Shown here: positions 5,345 through 12,777 of the stretch, in pieces
Layout: every line of letters begins with the position of its first letter
Numbering within the stretch: the stretch's first letter is position 1
Virus record (IMG/VR): IMGVR_UViG_3300030060_000196
Span: 1-20,233 of that record
Length of the DNA: 20,233 nt
From: a virus
Direction: 5' to 3' (one strand)
Notes under the pieces: model-generated
What the model was told of the DNA's origin: nothing
Databases searched by the model: none
The model's input: only the letters and a program-made list of their open reading frames with translations
Program-made: the position numbers and the translations under genes

Positions 5345-7449
5345 TGGCTGAAATAGAAGACTTATCATTTGAAACAGATGATGTAATAGCTGCAGAGAGT
5401 GAAGAAGACAAACTCTTTGAAAGTGTAAGTAGTATAGTATCCTTTGTAGGTGATCGCTACAAACGTGCTGAAGATGCTCGTCTAGGTGATGAAGAGCGTT
5501 GGATGAGAGCATACCGAAACTACAGAGGTATATATGGTCCTGATGTACAGTTTACTTCTTCAGAAAAGTCTAGAGTATTTGTTAAGGTTACTAAGACCAA
5601 AACACTAGCTGCATACGGACAGATAGTAGATGTACTATTCGGTAACAATAAGTTTCCTCTTTCTGTAAATCCTTCTGTATTACCTGACGGTGTGGCAGAG
5701 GCAGTACACATTAATTTAGATCCCAACGCAGACAAAGCTTCAGAAGAATTAAAAACTACCTTTACTACTGAAACAAACAAACCTTATCTAATTACACCTG
5801 AAACTAAACTAAAGCCAGGTGAAACATTATATGACCTAGAAAAAAAGATGGGTAGTGTAAGTGATAAGCTTTCATCAGTATCTGAAAAAGTAATAGAAGG
5901 TGACGGTACAACTCCTACGAGTGTGACATTCCATCCTGCTATGGTAGCAGCTAAGAAGATGGAAAAGAAGATACACGATCAACTACAAGAAAGTGGGGCA
6001 TCTAAGCATCTACGTAGTATGGCATTTGAGATGGCATTGCTAGGCACAGGTGTAATGAAAGGCCCATTCGCTATAGATAAAGAGTATCCTAACTGGGATG
6101 ATGAAGGTGAGTATGATCCGCTAATTAAAACTGTACCATCAACTAACCATGTATCTGTATGGGACTTCTACCCTGATCCTGAAGCTACATCTATGGACGA
6201 TGCAGAGTACGTTGTTCAGAGACACAAGATGTCACGTAATCAAATACGTGCACTAAAAGATAGACCATACTTTATGGAAGATGCTATTGAAGACGCTGTA
6301 GCTTCAGGTTCAGACTATGTGCGTAAGCATTGGGAAATGAAGATGGAGGACGATGATAGTATATCTACAGATAGTGAGCGTTGGGAAGTACTAGAGTTCT
6401 GGGGCTTTGTTGATAAAGATATACTTGAAGAGAATGGTATTAAGATACCTAAAGAATATAATGACTTGTTTGAAGTCAATGCTAATATATGGACAGTCAA
6501 CGGTAAAGTAATTCGTTGTGTGCTTAACCCCTTCAAACCTGCACGTATACCTTACTACGCAGTACCCTTTGAGCATAACCCTTACTCCTTCTTTGGTGTA
6601 GGTATTGCTGAGAATATGGATGACACACAGACCCTAATGAACGGCTTTATGAGAATGGCTGTTGACAATGCTGTATTATCTGGTAATCTTCTTATTGAGA
6701 TAGACGAAACTAACTTAGTCCCAGGTCAAGACCTATCCGTACATCCAGGTAAGGTCTTTCGCAGACAAGGTGGTGCACCTGGACAAGCTATCTTTGGCAC
6801 TAAGTTTCCAAACGTTGCAGGTGAAAACATGCAGCTATTTGATAAGGCAAGGGTACTAGCAGATGAATCAACTGGCTTTCCATCTTTCGCACATGGTCAA
6901 ACAGGCGTGTCGGGTGTGGGCCGTACTGCTTCTGGTATTAGTATGCTTATGTCTGCTGCCAACGGTAGTATCAGGACTGTTGTAAAGAATGTAGATGATT
7001 ACCTTATTGCCCCAATGGGTAAATCTTTCTTTGCATTCAACATGCAGTTTGATTTTGATGAAAGTATAAGGGGTGACCTAGAAATAAAAGCTAACGGTAC
7101 TGAAAGCCTGATGGCAAATGAAGTACGTAGCCAACGCTTAATGCAGTTCTTACAAGTAGCACAGAATCCAGTACTAGCTCCGTTTGCAAAAATGGATTAC
7201 ATTATTAGAGAGATTGCTAAGAGCATGGATCTAGACCCTGACAAAATTACTAACTCTATGCAAGACGCAGCAATACAAGCTGAGATAATGAAAGGCTTTC
7301 AACAACCCATGACACCACCACCAATGCCACCTGAAGGTGCTCCAGCAGGTGCAGACGTTCAAGATCCAACTGGCGCAGGTGGCGGTAATATTGGAACAGG
7401 CATAGCACCAGTACCAAATGAACAAGGGTTTAGTGGTAATGTCGCTTAA
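5344..7449 (+). CDS. Portal protein, P22-like, 701 aa
   Basis: Dodecameric ring at the capsid vertex through which DNA is pumped and released. Supporting sequence: an N-terminal helical region with DRYKRAEDARLGDEERWMRA and YRNYRGIYGP (about 37-66), MALLGTGVMKGPF (about 230), the strand-rich VSVWDFYPDPEATSMDDAEY (about 272-291), the stem/clip region with WEVLEFWGFVDKDIL (about 347-361), then YYAVPFEHNPYSFFGVGIAE and TASGISMLMSAANGSIRTVV (about 533-552). The C-terminal 45 residues are Pro/Gly-rich and probably disordered (PPPMPPEGAPAGAD). Length and motifs fit the P22-type portal family. Its position after terL and before scaffold and coat is the standard order. It overlaps the next gene by 11 bases. 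Confidence 0.93.
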   Translation: MAEIEDLSFETDDVIAAESEEDKLFESVSSIVSFVGDRYKRAEDARLGDEERWMRAYRNYRGIYGPDVQFTSSEKSRVFVKVTKTKTLAAYGQIVDVLFGNNKFPLSVNPSVLPDGVAEAVHINLDPNADKASEELKTTFTTETNKPYLITPETKLKPGETLYDLEKKMGSVSDKLSSVSEKVIEGDGTTPTSVTFHPAMVAAKKMEKKIHDQLQESGASKHLRSMAFEMALLGTGVMKGPFAIDKEYPNWDDEGEYDPLIKTVPSTNHVSVWDFYPDPEATSMDDAEYVVQRHKMSRNQIRALKDRPYFMEDAIEDAVASGSDYVRKHWEMKMEDDDSISTDSERWEVLEFWGFVDKDILEENGIKIPKEYNDLFEVNANIWTVNGKVIRCVLNPFKPARIPYYAVPFEHNPYSFFGVGIAENMDDTQTLMNGFMRMAVDNAVLSGNLLIEIDETNLVPGQDLSVHPGKVFRRQGGAPGQAIFGTKFPNVAGENMQLFDKARVLADESTGFPSFAHGQTGVSGVGRTASGISMLMSAANGSIRTVVKNVDDYLIAPMGKSFFAFNMQFDFDESIRGDLEIKANGTESLMANEVRSQRLMQFLQVAQNPVLAPFAKMDYIIREIAKSMDLDPDKITNSMQDAAIQAEIMKGFQQPMTPPPMPPEGAPAGADVQDPTGAGGGNIGTGIAPVPNEQGFSGNVA

Positions 7450-7633
7450 GGCTTTTGTAAACAATAAAGCACAGTGGGATGCATTCTGTGAAGAACTAGA
7501 CATTTTAATTCTTGAGCAGCATAGAAGACTAGAGCAGTCAGAGGTGGCAATAGACTTGCATCGTTGCCAAGGTTCAATAGCTACATTACGAAGGCTAAAA
7601 TATTTGAGGGATAAAGTTAATGGCACTAAATGA
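7439..7633 (+). CDS. Small helical protein between portal and 497-aa gene, 64 aa
   Basis: Starts at ATG 7439, giving MSLKAFVNNKAQWDAFCEEL. The frame is open further upstream to 7418 but that would only re-read the end of the portal gene. The product is almost entirely helical (LDILILEQHRRLEQSEVAID, then IATLRRLKYLRDKV) and could form a coiled-coil or helical hairpin. Overlaps the portal by 11 bases and the next gene by 14. I have the impression that short proteins of this style commonly sit directly after portal genes of marine phages. Role unknown, perhaps assembly. Confidence 0.78.
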   Translation: MSLKAFVNNKAQWDAFCEELDILILEQHRRLEQSEVAIDLHRCQGSIATLRRLKYLRDKVNGTK

Positions 7634-9113
7634 CGATGAACAAATGACTATGGTGTTTATGGCAGAAGACAAGGACGTAGACCCAGTATCAGGTAATGAA
7701 GTACCCCCAGGCTCACTACCTGAAGAAGTACGAGATGACATTCCTGCACAACTAAGTGAAGGTGAATATGTAGTACCTGCTGATGTTCTTCGTTTTTATG
7801 GCATGAAGTTCTTTGAAGATTTACGAAAGAATGCTAAGATAGAGTTAGCTAAGATGGAAGCTAATGGAAGAATAGGTGGGCAACCTGTAGACGCAGCAGT
7901 AGGTGGCTACATTACAGAACAACCTACACAAGCCACAATGTCTGACCCTTATAAGCAACAACAGATGATGTACCGACAAGGTGCACCTGTTGCTATGGGC
8001 AATGCAGGTTATGCTCCAGGTGGTACTGTAGCTCTTAACCCTTATGGTAATCCAATTAATAACCCTTTCTCAAATATTTCTAGCCCTACATTTAACGTAG
8101 GTGATCCTGCTTCAAATACTGCAAACACAAATATAAATACAAACATACCAAAACCTATAATAAAAGATGGTATAACATATATGCCTCCTAGTAATTATTA
8201 TGTAGGATCTAGCTTGTTTGGTCCTGCACCTAGTCTTAAGCCTCCGTTTACTCCTGTAACTTTGTATGGGCCTAACGGTGAAATAGTTACAGCTAATACT
8301 CAGGCAGAGTATGATGACTATGTAAATAATAAAAATTACAAAACAACTCAGAGCATTACAACTGAACAACAACCAACTATTATTGCAGATGATAATTCTG
8401 GAGAGCAAGAATTAGAATCCATGAAACCTTATACATCTTCTAATTTTCAAGCATCTTATGATAAGGTATTAGGAGGAAATGCAAGCACTGAGGAAGTTGC
8501 TACAGTTTTTCAACAACTACAAAGCCAGCAAGCTGGTTTAACACCGATGTTATTAACTCCTGTATCACCAGCAGCAGCAGCTTTAAAATTAAAACTATTA
8601 AACCAACAAAAGGAATTAGAAAAAACTATACTTGAAAAGTATAAAAATATTAATTTGGAAACCGATGAAGCATTTCAAAAGCCCTCTATTTTAGATAGTT
8701 TAAAAAATACTTTTGCGGATATAAAAGATTCATTTTTAAATCTTGGCAACTTTGATAAAGATAAATTTTATGCAGAATATGATCCTAAATATAATATATA
8801 CGATCATAGCTTAGGAGGTAATCAATCAGACCCTACTATTCAAATGGCTTCACAAGCTATATCAGACGATGATACACTAAATAATGTGGTAGCTGGAACA
8901 GCCTTGTCTCCACAAGAACAACAAGCTTATGATAATGCCGTTGCAAGTGGAAACGTTAATGTAGCAAATCATTACGCTATAGTTAATAATGCCAGATTAA
9001 ACAGAGTAAATGAAGCAGGTGGCACAAGTGGACTATTAGAAGGGGATGTAGTTAACTTAACAACTGAGGGTAATAATGCGGCACAAGACGCAGATAACAT
9101 AGAAGATCTATAA
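7620..9113 (+). CDS. Putative virion-associated protein, 497 aa, conserved N-terminus
   Basis: Residues 1-95 look conserved and include DVDPVSGNEVPPGSLPEEVR, then DDIPAQLSEGEYVVPADVLR and FYGMKFFEDLRKNAK. The I-P-A-x-L-S-x-G-E-Y-V-x-P-A-D-V motif occurs in a range of phage structural proteins of unknown function. GYAPGGT (residues about 130-136) repeats a motif seen in two small proteins upstream. Residues about 140-497 are Asn/Thr/Ser/Gln-rich, much AT-richer in DNA (from about 8040 to 8900) and look weakly constrained, apart from a helical part (about 300-345). The ribosome-binding site is GAGGG near 7603-7607. Possible internal virion or head-completion protein between portal and scaffold; a protease or lysin is not indicated. 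Confidence 0.78.
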   Translation: MALNDDEQMTMVFMAEDKDVDPVSGNEVPPGSLPEEVRDDIPAQLSEGEYVVPADVLRFYGMKFFEDLRKNAKIELAKMEANGRIGGQPVDAAVGGYITEQPTQATMSDPYKQQQMMYRQGAPVAMGNAGYAPGGTVALNPYGNPINNPFSNISSPTFNVGDPASNTANTNINTNIPKPIIKDGITYMPPSNYYVGSSLFGPAPSLKPPFTPVTLYGPNGEIVTANTQAEYDDYVNNKNYKTTQSITTEQQPTIIADDNSGEQELESMKPYTSSNFQASYDKVLGGNASTEEVATVFQQLQSQQAGLTPMLLTPVSPAAAALKLKLLNQQKELEKTILEKYKNINLETDEAFQKPSILDSLKNTFADIKDSFLNLGNFDKDKFYAEYDPKYNIYDHSLGGNQSDPTIQMASQAISDDDTLNNVVAGTALSPQEQQAYDNAVASGNVNVANHYAIVNNARLNRVNEAGGTSGLLEGDVVNLTTEGNNAAQDADNIEDL

Positions 9114-9140
9114 AGTAATTCCATATAACAATAAGGATAC

Positions 9141-9154
9141 CCAGCTTCGGCTGG
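9141..9154 (+). promoter_or_regulatory. UUCG-capped hairpin upstream of scaffold gene
   Basis: CCAGC / GCTGG form a perfect 5-bp stem closed by TTCG, an exceptionally stable RNA tetraloop of the C(UUCG)G class. It is followed by CCCCAACA rather than a T-run, so it is not an intrinsic terminator. It lies 9 bases before the scaffold ribosome-binding site and could define a stable mRNA 5' end or an RNase boundary. Inference only. Confidence 0.65.
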
Positions 9155-9163
9155 CCCCAACAT

Positions 9164-9169
9164 AAGGAG
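9164..9169 (+). promoter_or_regulatory. Shine-Dalgarno site of scaffold gene
   Basis: AAGGAG lies 7 bases before the ATG at 9177, inside a 19-base leader (9162-9180) that differs at only one base from the leader of the coat gene (10347-10365). Confidence 0.85.
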
Positions 9170-9176
9170 AAACAAA

Positions 9177-10124
9177 ATGGTAGAACAAACAGCAGCAGCA
9201 ACGGAAGAAGCAAAGCCTATAATGGTAGACTCTGCAGCACATCGTAGAAATGCAGAACGTGCTAAACGTGATGAAGAAGAGCTAAAACAACTCTTAGAGG
9301 AACACACAGGTGACTCAGAACAGGAAAAAGAATCCAGTAGCGAAGCTGTTAAGGACACCAAAGTTCAGGCAGAGAGTAGTTCAGAACAAAAAGAAGAACC
9401 AAAAGCTGAAGCACAAGAAGAAGCTGCAGACGATGACTTAAGTGCAGAAGAAAAAACATTTAAGCAACGCTATGCTGACATCCAACGCCACATGCAAGAT
9501 AAAGCGGAAGAGCATAAGGCACAAATAGAAAAACTAAAAAATCAACTAGACTCAGCCGCTAAAAATGAGCTTGTACTACCTAAGTCAGACAAAGAGATAG
9601 AAGCTTGGGCTAAGAAGTACCCTGATGTAGCAGGAATAGTAGAGGCTATAGCAGATAAGAAAGCCCAAGAGCGTTCATCAGATATAGATAAGCGTTTAAA
9701 AGAAGTAGAAGAGTTACGTGTAAATGCTAAACGTGAGAAGGCTGAAGCTGAATTACTGAGTATGCACCCTGACTTCCAAGAAATACGTTCTAACGATGCG
9801 TTTCATGGGTGGGCTAAAGAACAGCCTAAGTGGGTACAAGACGCACTATATGAGAATGTTGATGATGCTAAGTCTGTAGCGAGAGTAATAGACTTGTACA
9901 AAGCAGACAATGGTATCACTACAAACAAACGTAGCACAAGCGATAAGGATGCAGCTAAAGCTGTTAAGGCTCGTGTACGTAATACACCTGAAACTGAAGA
10001 GAGTAATACATATCTTCGTGAGTCTCAGGTTAATAAGATGTCCACTAGAGAATACGAGAAACGATCTGATGAGATCATGGAAGCTATTCGTAGTGGAAAG
10101 TTTATTTACGATATGTCTAAATAA
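9177..10124 (+). CDS. Capsid scaffolding protein, 315 aa
   Basis: Directs coat-protein assembly and leaves the procapsid before or during packaging. The protein is highly charged, Glu/Lys/Ala-rich and helical. An acidic, Ser/Glu-rich disordered N-terminus (about 35-95) is followed by a coiled coil (about 100-130, AEEHKAQIEKLKNQL). A small domain follows with DKEIEAWAKKYPDVAGIVEA and LLSMHPDFQEIR (about 140-200), then WAKEQPKWVQDALYENVDDA (about 210-229). The C-terminus, MSTREYEKRSDEIMEAIRSG, is basic and helical, as expected for a coat-binding tail. The position directly before the coat gene is the classic scaffold position. No protease motif is visible, so removal is presumably by exit rather than self-cleavage. 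Confidence 0.88.
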   Translation: MVEQTAAATEEAKPIMVDSAAHRRNAERAKRDEEELKQLLEEHTGDSEQEKESSSEAVKDTKVQAESSSEQKEEPKAEAQEEAADDDLSAEEKTFKQRYADIQRHMQDKAEEHKAQIEKLKNQLDSAAKNELVLPKSDKEIEAWAKKYPDVAGIVEAIADKKAQERSSDIDKRLKEVEELRVNAKREKAEAELLSMHPDFQEIRSNDAFHGWAKEQPKWVQDALYENVDDAKSVARVIDLYKADNGITTNKRSTSDKDAAKAVKARVRNTPETEESNTYLRESQVNKMSTREYEKRSDEIMEAIRSGKFIYDMSK

Positions 10125-10128
10125 TTAC

Positions 10129-10156
10129 TTGACAATAATAAATTCGTAAGTATAAC
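10129..10156 (+). promoter_or_regulatory. Sigma70-type promoter for coat gene
   Basis: The -35 box TTGACA (10129-10134) is a perfect consensus. The -10 box TATAAC (10151-10156) matches 5 of 6, with a 16-base spacer. Transcription would start near 10163 and run into the coat gene with a leader of about 200 bases. This suggests the host RNA polymerase transcribes the coat operon. Confidence 0.7.
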
Positions 10157-10165
10157 TACTAACAT

Positions 10166-10194
10166 GATAAGAGTGACTTAAATGTTACTCTATC
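10166..10194 (+). promoter_or_regulatory. 5' leader hairpin of coat transcript
   Basis: AGAGTGAC (10170-10177) pairs with GTTACTCT (10184-10191) with one G-U pair and a 6-base loop, TTAAAT. GAT/ATC extends the stem by 3 bp across a bulged A. It begins within a few bases of the predicted transcription start. No T-run follows, so a stabilising 5' hairpin is more likely than a terminator. Confidence 0.6.
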
Positions 10195-10348
10195 GTGTGA
10201 CTAACACTAAGCCACAATAAGAACTACCCAGACATATAGGCCCAGTAGCTATGAAGTAGGCCAACTGATTAGCAACACTGACTACCCTAAAATGAACGGC
10301 CTCTTTCGTGGATATGACGTGTACATTTTAACATAGCCATATCTATAT

Positions 10349-10354
10349 AAGGAG
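10349..10354 (+). promoter_or_regulatory. Shine-Dalgarno site of coat gene
   Basis: AAGGAG lies 7 bases before the ATG at 10362, in the same leader sequence used by the scaffold gene. Confidence 0.85.
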
Positions 10355-10361
10355 AAACATA

Positions 10362-11432
10362 ATGGCTTTCGCAACCGCATCAGGTTATGGCAATTTACCT
10401 AACGGTAATTTTTCGCCAATAATCTATTCCAAGCAGGTACAACTTGCGTTCCGCAAGAGTGCCGTAGCTAATGCGATTACAAACTCTGACTATTTTGGAG
10501 AGATCGCAAACCAAGGTGATACTGTTAAGATTATTAAGGAGCCAGAAATTTCTGTATCCTCATACTCTCGCGGTACACAAATCTCAGCACAAGATCTTGA
10601 TGACGAAGAGTTTCAATTGACTGTTGATAAAGCTAACTACTTTGCTTTTAAGATGGACGATATTGAAGAAGCTCATAGCCATGTAGATTTTATGCAACTT
10701 GCAACAGATCGTGCAGCATACAGACTTGCTGATCAGATGGACCAAGAAGTTCTAGGTTATCTGTCAGGTTTTAAACAGTCTGCGTTACACGCAAATGCAG
10801 GTACAGCAAATGACGTGGTAAACGGCACTAAAGCTGTATCAACTGCAGGTTCAGACGAACTTCTTTCTTCTATGAAGCTAAAGAAGGGTTCCTTTGGAAA
10901 CATCACTACAGGTTCTGCTGATGATCACTCAATTCCATTGAAACCACGTCTAGGTGGCGCAACTGCTGCCGATACTGCAACAGCAACCCCATTACAAGTT
11001 ATTGCTCGTATGGGACGCCTTTTAGATCAACAACAAGTTGATACAAGAGGCAGATGGCTAGTTGTTGACCCTGTGTTTGTAGAACTACTCAAAGACGAAG
11101 ATTCAAGAATGTTAAATTCTGACTTCGGTGGAGCAGGACTACAAAACGGTTTGGTATTGAATAACATTCACGGTTTCCGTATGTATACTTCATCAAACCT
11201 TCCTTCAGTAGGAACTGGTCCAGGCACAACAGGTTCGGCTAACCAAAACAGTAACTATGGTGTAATCGTAGCAGGTCACGACTCTTCAGTAGCAACTGCA
11301 GAGCAAATCAACAAAGTTGAGACTTATCGTGATCCAGATAGCTTTTCGGACATTGTTCGGGGTATGCACCTATATGGTAGGAAGATTCTTCGTCCAGAAG
11401 CAATCGTTACTGCCAAGTACAACGCAGCGTAA
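10362..11432 (+). CDS. Major capsid protein, 356 aa
   Basis: Forms the icosahedral shell; HK97-type coat fold expected. Evidence: position after scaffold, length of 356 residues typical of coat proteins, and the N-arm/E-loop region with DTVKIIKEPEISVSSYSRGT (about 53-72) and DLDDEEFQLTVDKANYFAFK (about 78-97). The long spine helix is DFMQLATDRAAYRLADQMDQ (about 109-128), followed by the P-domain/A-domain part ARMGRLLDQQQVDTRGRWLV (about 215-234). The C-terminal strand-rich part contains GFRMYTSSNLP and RDPDSFSDIVRGMHLYGRKI. There is no N-terminal protease-cleaved delta domain. Strong promoter, leader hairpin and ribosome-binding site upstream fit very high expression. The start is fixed by the ribosome-binding site 7 bases upstream. 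Confidence 0.93.
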   Translation: MAFATASGYGNLPNGNFSPIIYSKQVQLAFRKSAVANAITNSDYFGEIANQGDTVKIIKEPEISVSSYSRGTQISAQDLDDEEFQLTVDKANYFAFKMDDIEEAHSHVDFMQLATDRAAYRLADQMDQEVLGYLSGFKQSALHANAGTANDVVNGTKAVSTAGSDELLSSMKLKKGSFGNITTGSADDHSIPLKPRLGGATAADTATATPLQVIARMGRLLDQQQVDTRGRWLVVDPVFVELLKDEDSRMLNSDFGGAGLQNGLVLNNIHGFRMYTSSNLPSVGTGPGTTGSANQNSNYGVIVAGHDSSVATAEQINKVETYRDPDSFSDIVRGMHLYGRKILRPEAIVTAKYNAA

Positions 11433-11446
11433 GGGGGGATTGAATA

Positions 11447-11983
11447 ATGGCTACTTATGACATGACTTCAAAAGCCACTGTTGGTGTTAACTCAGACAGC
11501 AGTGCAACAGCTACCTCTCGCCATCAAGCAATGGGAATGTACATGCGTGAAGCACGTCTTGACATTGCTAAGTTGGTTGCAGCAGGGTACTCAAACGCAG
11601 ATGGAGACATCTTTCAACTTCTAGAAATACCAGCAAATACATTAGTATTGTTTGCAGGTGCTGAAGTTGAAACTGCTTTTAATGGTTCCTCACCAACTGT
11701 GGATATTGATTTCGCAGCAGGTGATGACATCGTTGACGGTGGAGATGTTTCTTCTACTGGCTTCTTAGCAAGTGGTACAAACGGTCAAGCTATGGTCGTT
11801 AATACTGCTGCTGCAGATACGTTTACGGCACACGTAACAACTACAGACACAATTGACGTTAAGTTGATTGCAGGTTCTGCAGATGTTACATCTGGTATCC
11901 TACGTGTTGTTGCATGTTGCATTGACACAGGTGCTAGAGGTGGACGTGCTCCTGATGAAGTAGATAGAGATCTACTTGCGTAA
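11447..11983 (+). CDS. Putative capsid decoration/head-associated protein, 178 aa
   Basis: Placed 14 bases after the coat gene behind a purine-rich AAGGGGGG ribosome-binding site (11431-11438). The protein is Ala/Thr/Asp/Gly-rich and beta-dominated: GDIFQLLEIPANTLVLFAGA (about 53-72), TVDIDFAAGDDIVDGG (about 84-99), then TFTAHVTTTDTIDVKLIAGS (about 125-144) and ILRVVACCIDTG. No signal peptide or enzyme motif. Proteins of this size and composition directly after a coat gene often bind the capsid surface; that role is inferred from context. It is the last gene before a strong hairpin, so it probably ends the head transcription unit. Confidence 0.75.
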   Translation: MATYDMTSKATVGVNSDSSATATSRHQAMGMYMREARLDIAKLVAAGYSNADGDIFQLLEIPANTLVLFAGAEVETAFNGSSPTVDIDFAAGDDIVDGGDVSSTGFLASGTNGQAMVVNTAAADTFTAHVTTTDTIDVKLIAGSADVTSGILRVVACCIDTGARGGRAPDEVDRDLLA

Positions 11984-11998
11984 CATAACCTAAAAGGT

Positions 11999-12022
11999 GG
12001 GGGGCTGGGAAACTAGCCCCTC
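11999..12022 (+). terminator. GAAA-capped GC-rich hairpin between head and tail genes
   Basis: GGGGCTGG (12001-12008) pairs with CTAGCCCC (12013-12020) around a GAAA loop; one pair is G-U and two further outer pairs are possible. The next bases, TCTACTTACATCT, are only moderately T-rich, so termination may be partial. It lies between the end of the capsid genes and the ribosome-binding site of the adaptor gene. It could equally stabilise the 3' end of the coat mRNA. Confidence 0.6.
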
Positions 12023-12046
12023 TACTTACATCTAAAGGGCATCAAT

Positions 12047-12775
12047 ATGGCTACTACATATCTTACACTTGTTAATGAACTATTACGTAGATTAAATGAA
12101 GTTACTCTAGACACTGCAGGTGATGGTTTTACAACTGTACGTAATGTACAAGCTTTAGCAAAAGATGCAATCAATAATAGTATTAGACTCATTGTTCAAA
12201 CTGGACAAGAGTTTCCTTTTTTAAAAACAACAGAAACACAAACACTTACTGCAGGTACTAGGCAGTATAGTTTTCCTACTGATTACTCTAGCACAGATTG
12301 GGATACGTTTTATCTTAAAAAATTAACTTCTAAAGATAATTCCCCTGTAAGACTAAAGCCAATTAGTTATGATGACTATATTCAAAACCACAGAAATATT
12401 GATGACACAGGCGATCAAACAGATGGAGATGGTGCTCCAGTATATGTATACCAAACACTAGAAGAAAAGTTTGGTGTAACTCCTGTACCAGACGCAGCCT
12501 ACCAAGTAGAGTACATCTACTGGTCTTTCCCCAGTGACTTAACTAACTTTAATGATACTTCAGTTATACCTGATAGGTTTAACCACGTTGTTATTGATGG
12601 CGCTATGATGTTTATGATGCGCTTTCGTAGCAACGAACAAAGTGCTGCCATGCATCAAAATAACTTTGATCAAGGCATAAAGCAGATGCGTAGAGTTCTA
12701 GTTGATGATCCTCTTATTGTAAGATCCACAGTAATAACAAGATCTAATACAAGCACATTCGGGAGATTTATTTAA
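12047..12775 (+). CDS. Head-to-tail adaptor, P22 gp4-like, 242 aa
   Basis: Likely forms the ring below the portal. The N-terminus, YLTLVNELLRRLNEVTLDTA, followed by RNVQALAKDAINNSIRLIVQ (about 5-54), is the helical opening I associate with gp4/gp11-type tail adaptors. The strand-rich middle has QTLTAGTRQYSFPTDYSS (about 65-82), and VYQTLEEKFGVTPVPDAAYQ (about 134-153) precedes VEYIYWSFPSDLTN. A C-terminal helical part is MMFMMRFRSNEQSAAMHQNN. An AAAGGG ribosome-binding site (12034-12039) fixes the start. Position between coat and hub genes agrees with podophage order. The P22-type assignment is by pattern, not alignment. Confidence 0.82.
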   Translation: MATTYLTLVNELLRRLNEVTLDTAGDGFTTVRNVQALAKDAINNSIRLIVQTGQEFPFLKTTETQTLTAGTRQYSFPTDYSSTDWDTFYLKKLTSKDNSPVRLKPISYDDYIQNHRNIDDTGDQTDGDGAPVYVYQTLEEKFGVTPVPDAAYQVEYIYWSFPSDLTNFNDTSVIPDRFNHVVIDGAMMFMMRFRSNEQSAAMHQNNFDQGIKQMRRVLVDDPLIVRSTVITRSNTSTFGRFI

Positions 12776-12777
12776 CA

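Larger units (their letters stand above)
10125..10361 (+). other. 237-bp non-coding segment before coat gene
   Basis: The longest non-coding gap in the window. It carries a near-consensus promoter (10129-10156), an 8-bp-plus hairpin (10166-10194), several short GGCC palindromic pieces around 10238-10262, a possible long-loop pairing GATATG (near 10311) with CATATC (near 10338), and the strong ribosome-binding site of the coat gene. No open frame with a credible start was found. Confidence 0.7.

Noticed and set aside
7418-7438. Upstream start for the 64-aa gene after the portal
   Set aside because: It only re-reads the end of the portal gene; ATG 7439 gives a plausible short overlap.
7231-7626. 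Reverse-strand ORF of 131 codons
   Set aside because: Lies opposite the portal end and the 64-aa gene; composition is that of an antisense shadow.
8972-9361. Reverse-strand ORF of 129 codons
   Set aside because: Opposes the well-supported 497-aa and scaffold genes; Ser/Leu-rich shadow of acidic coding DNA.
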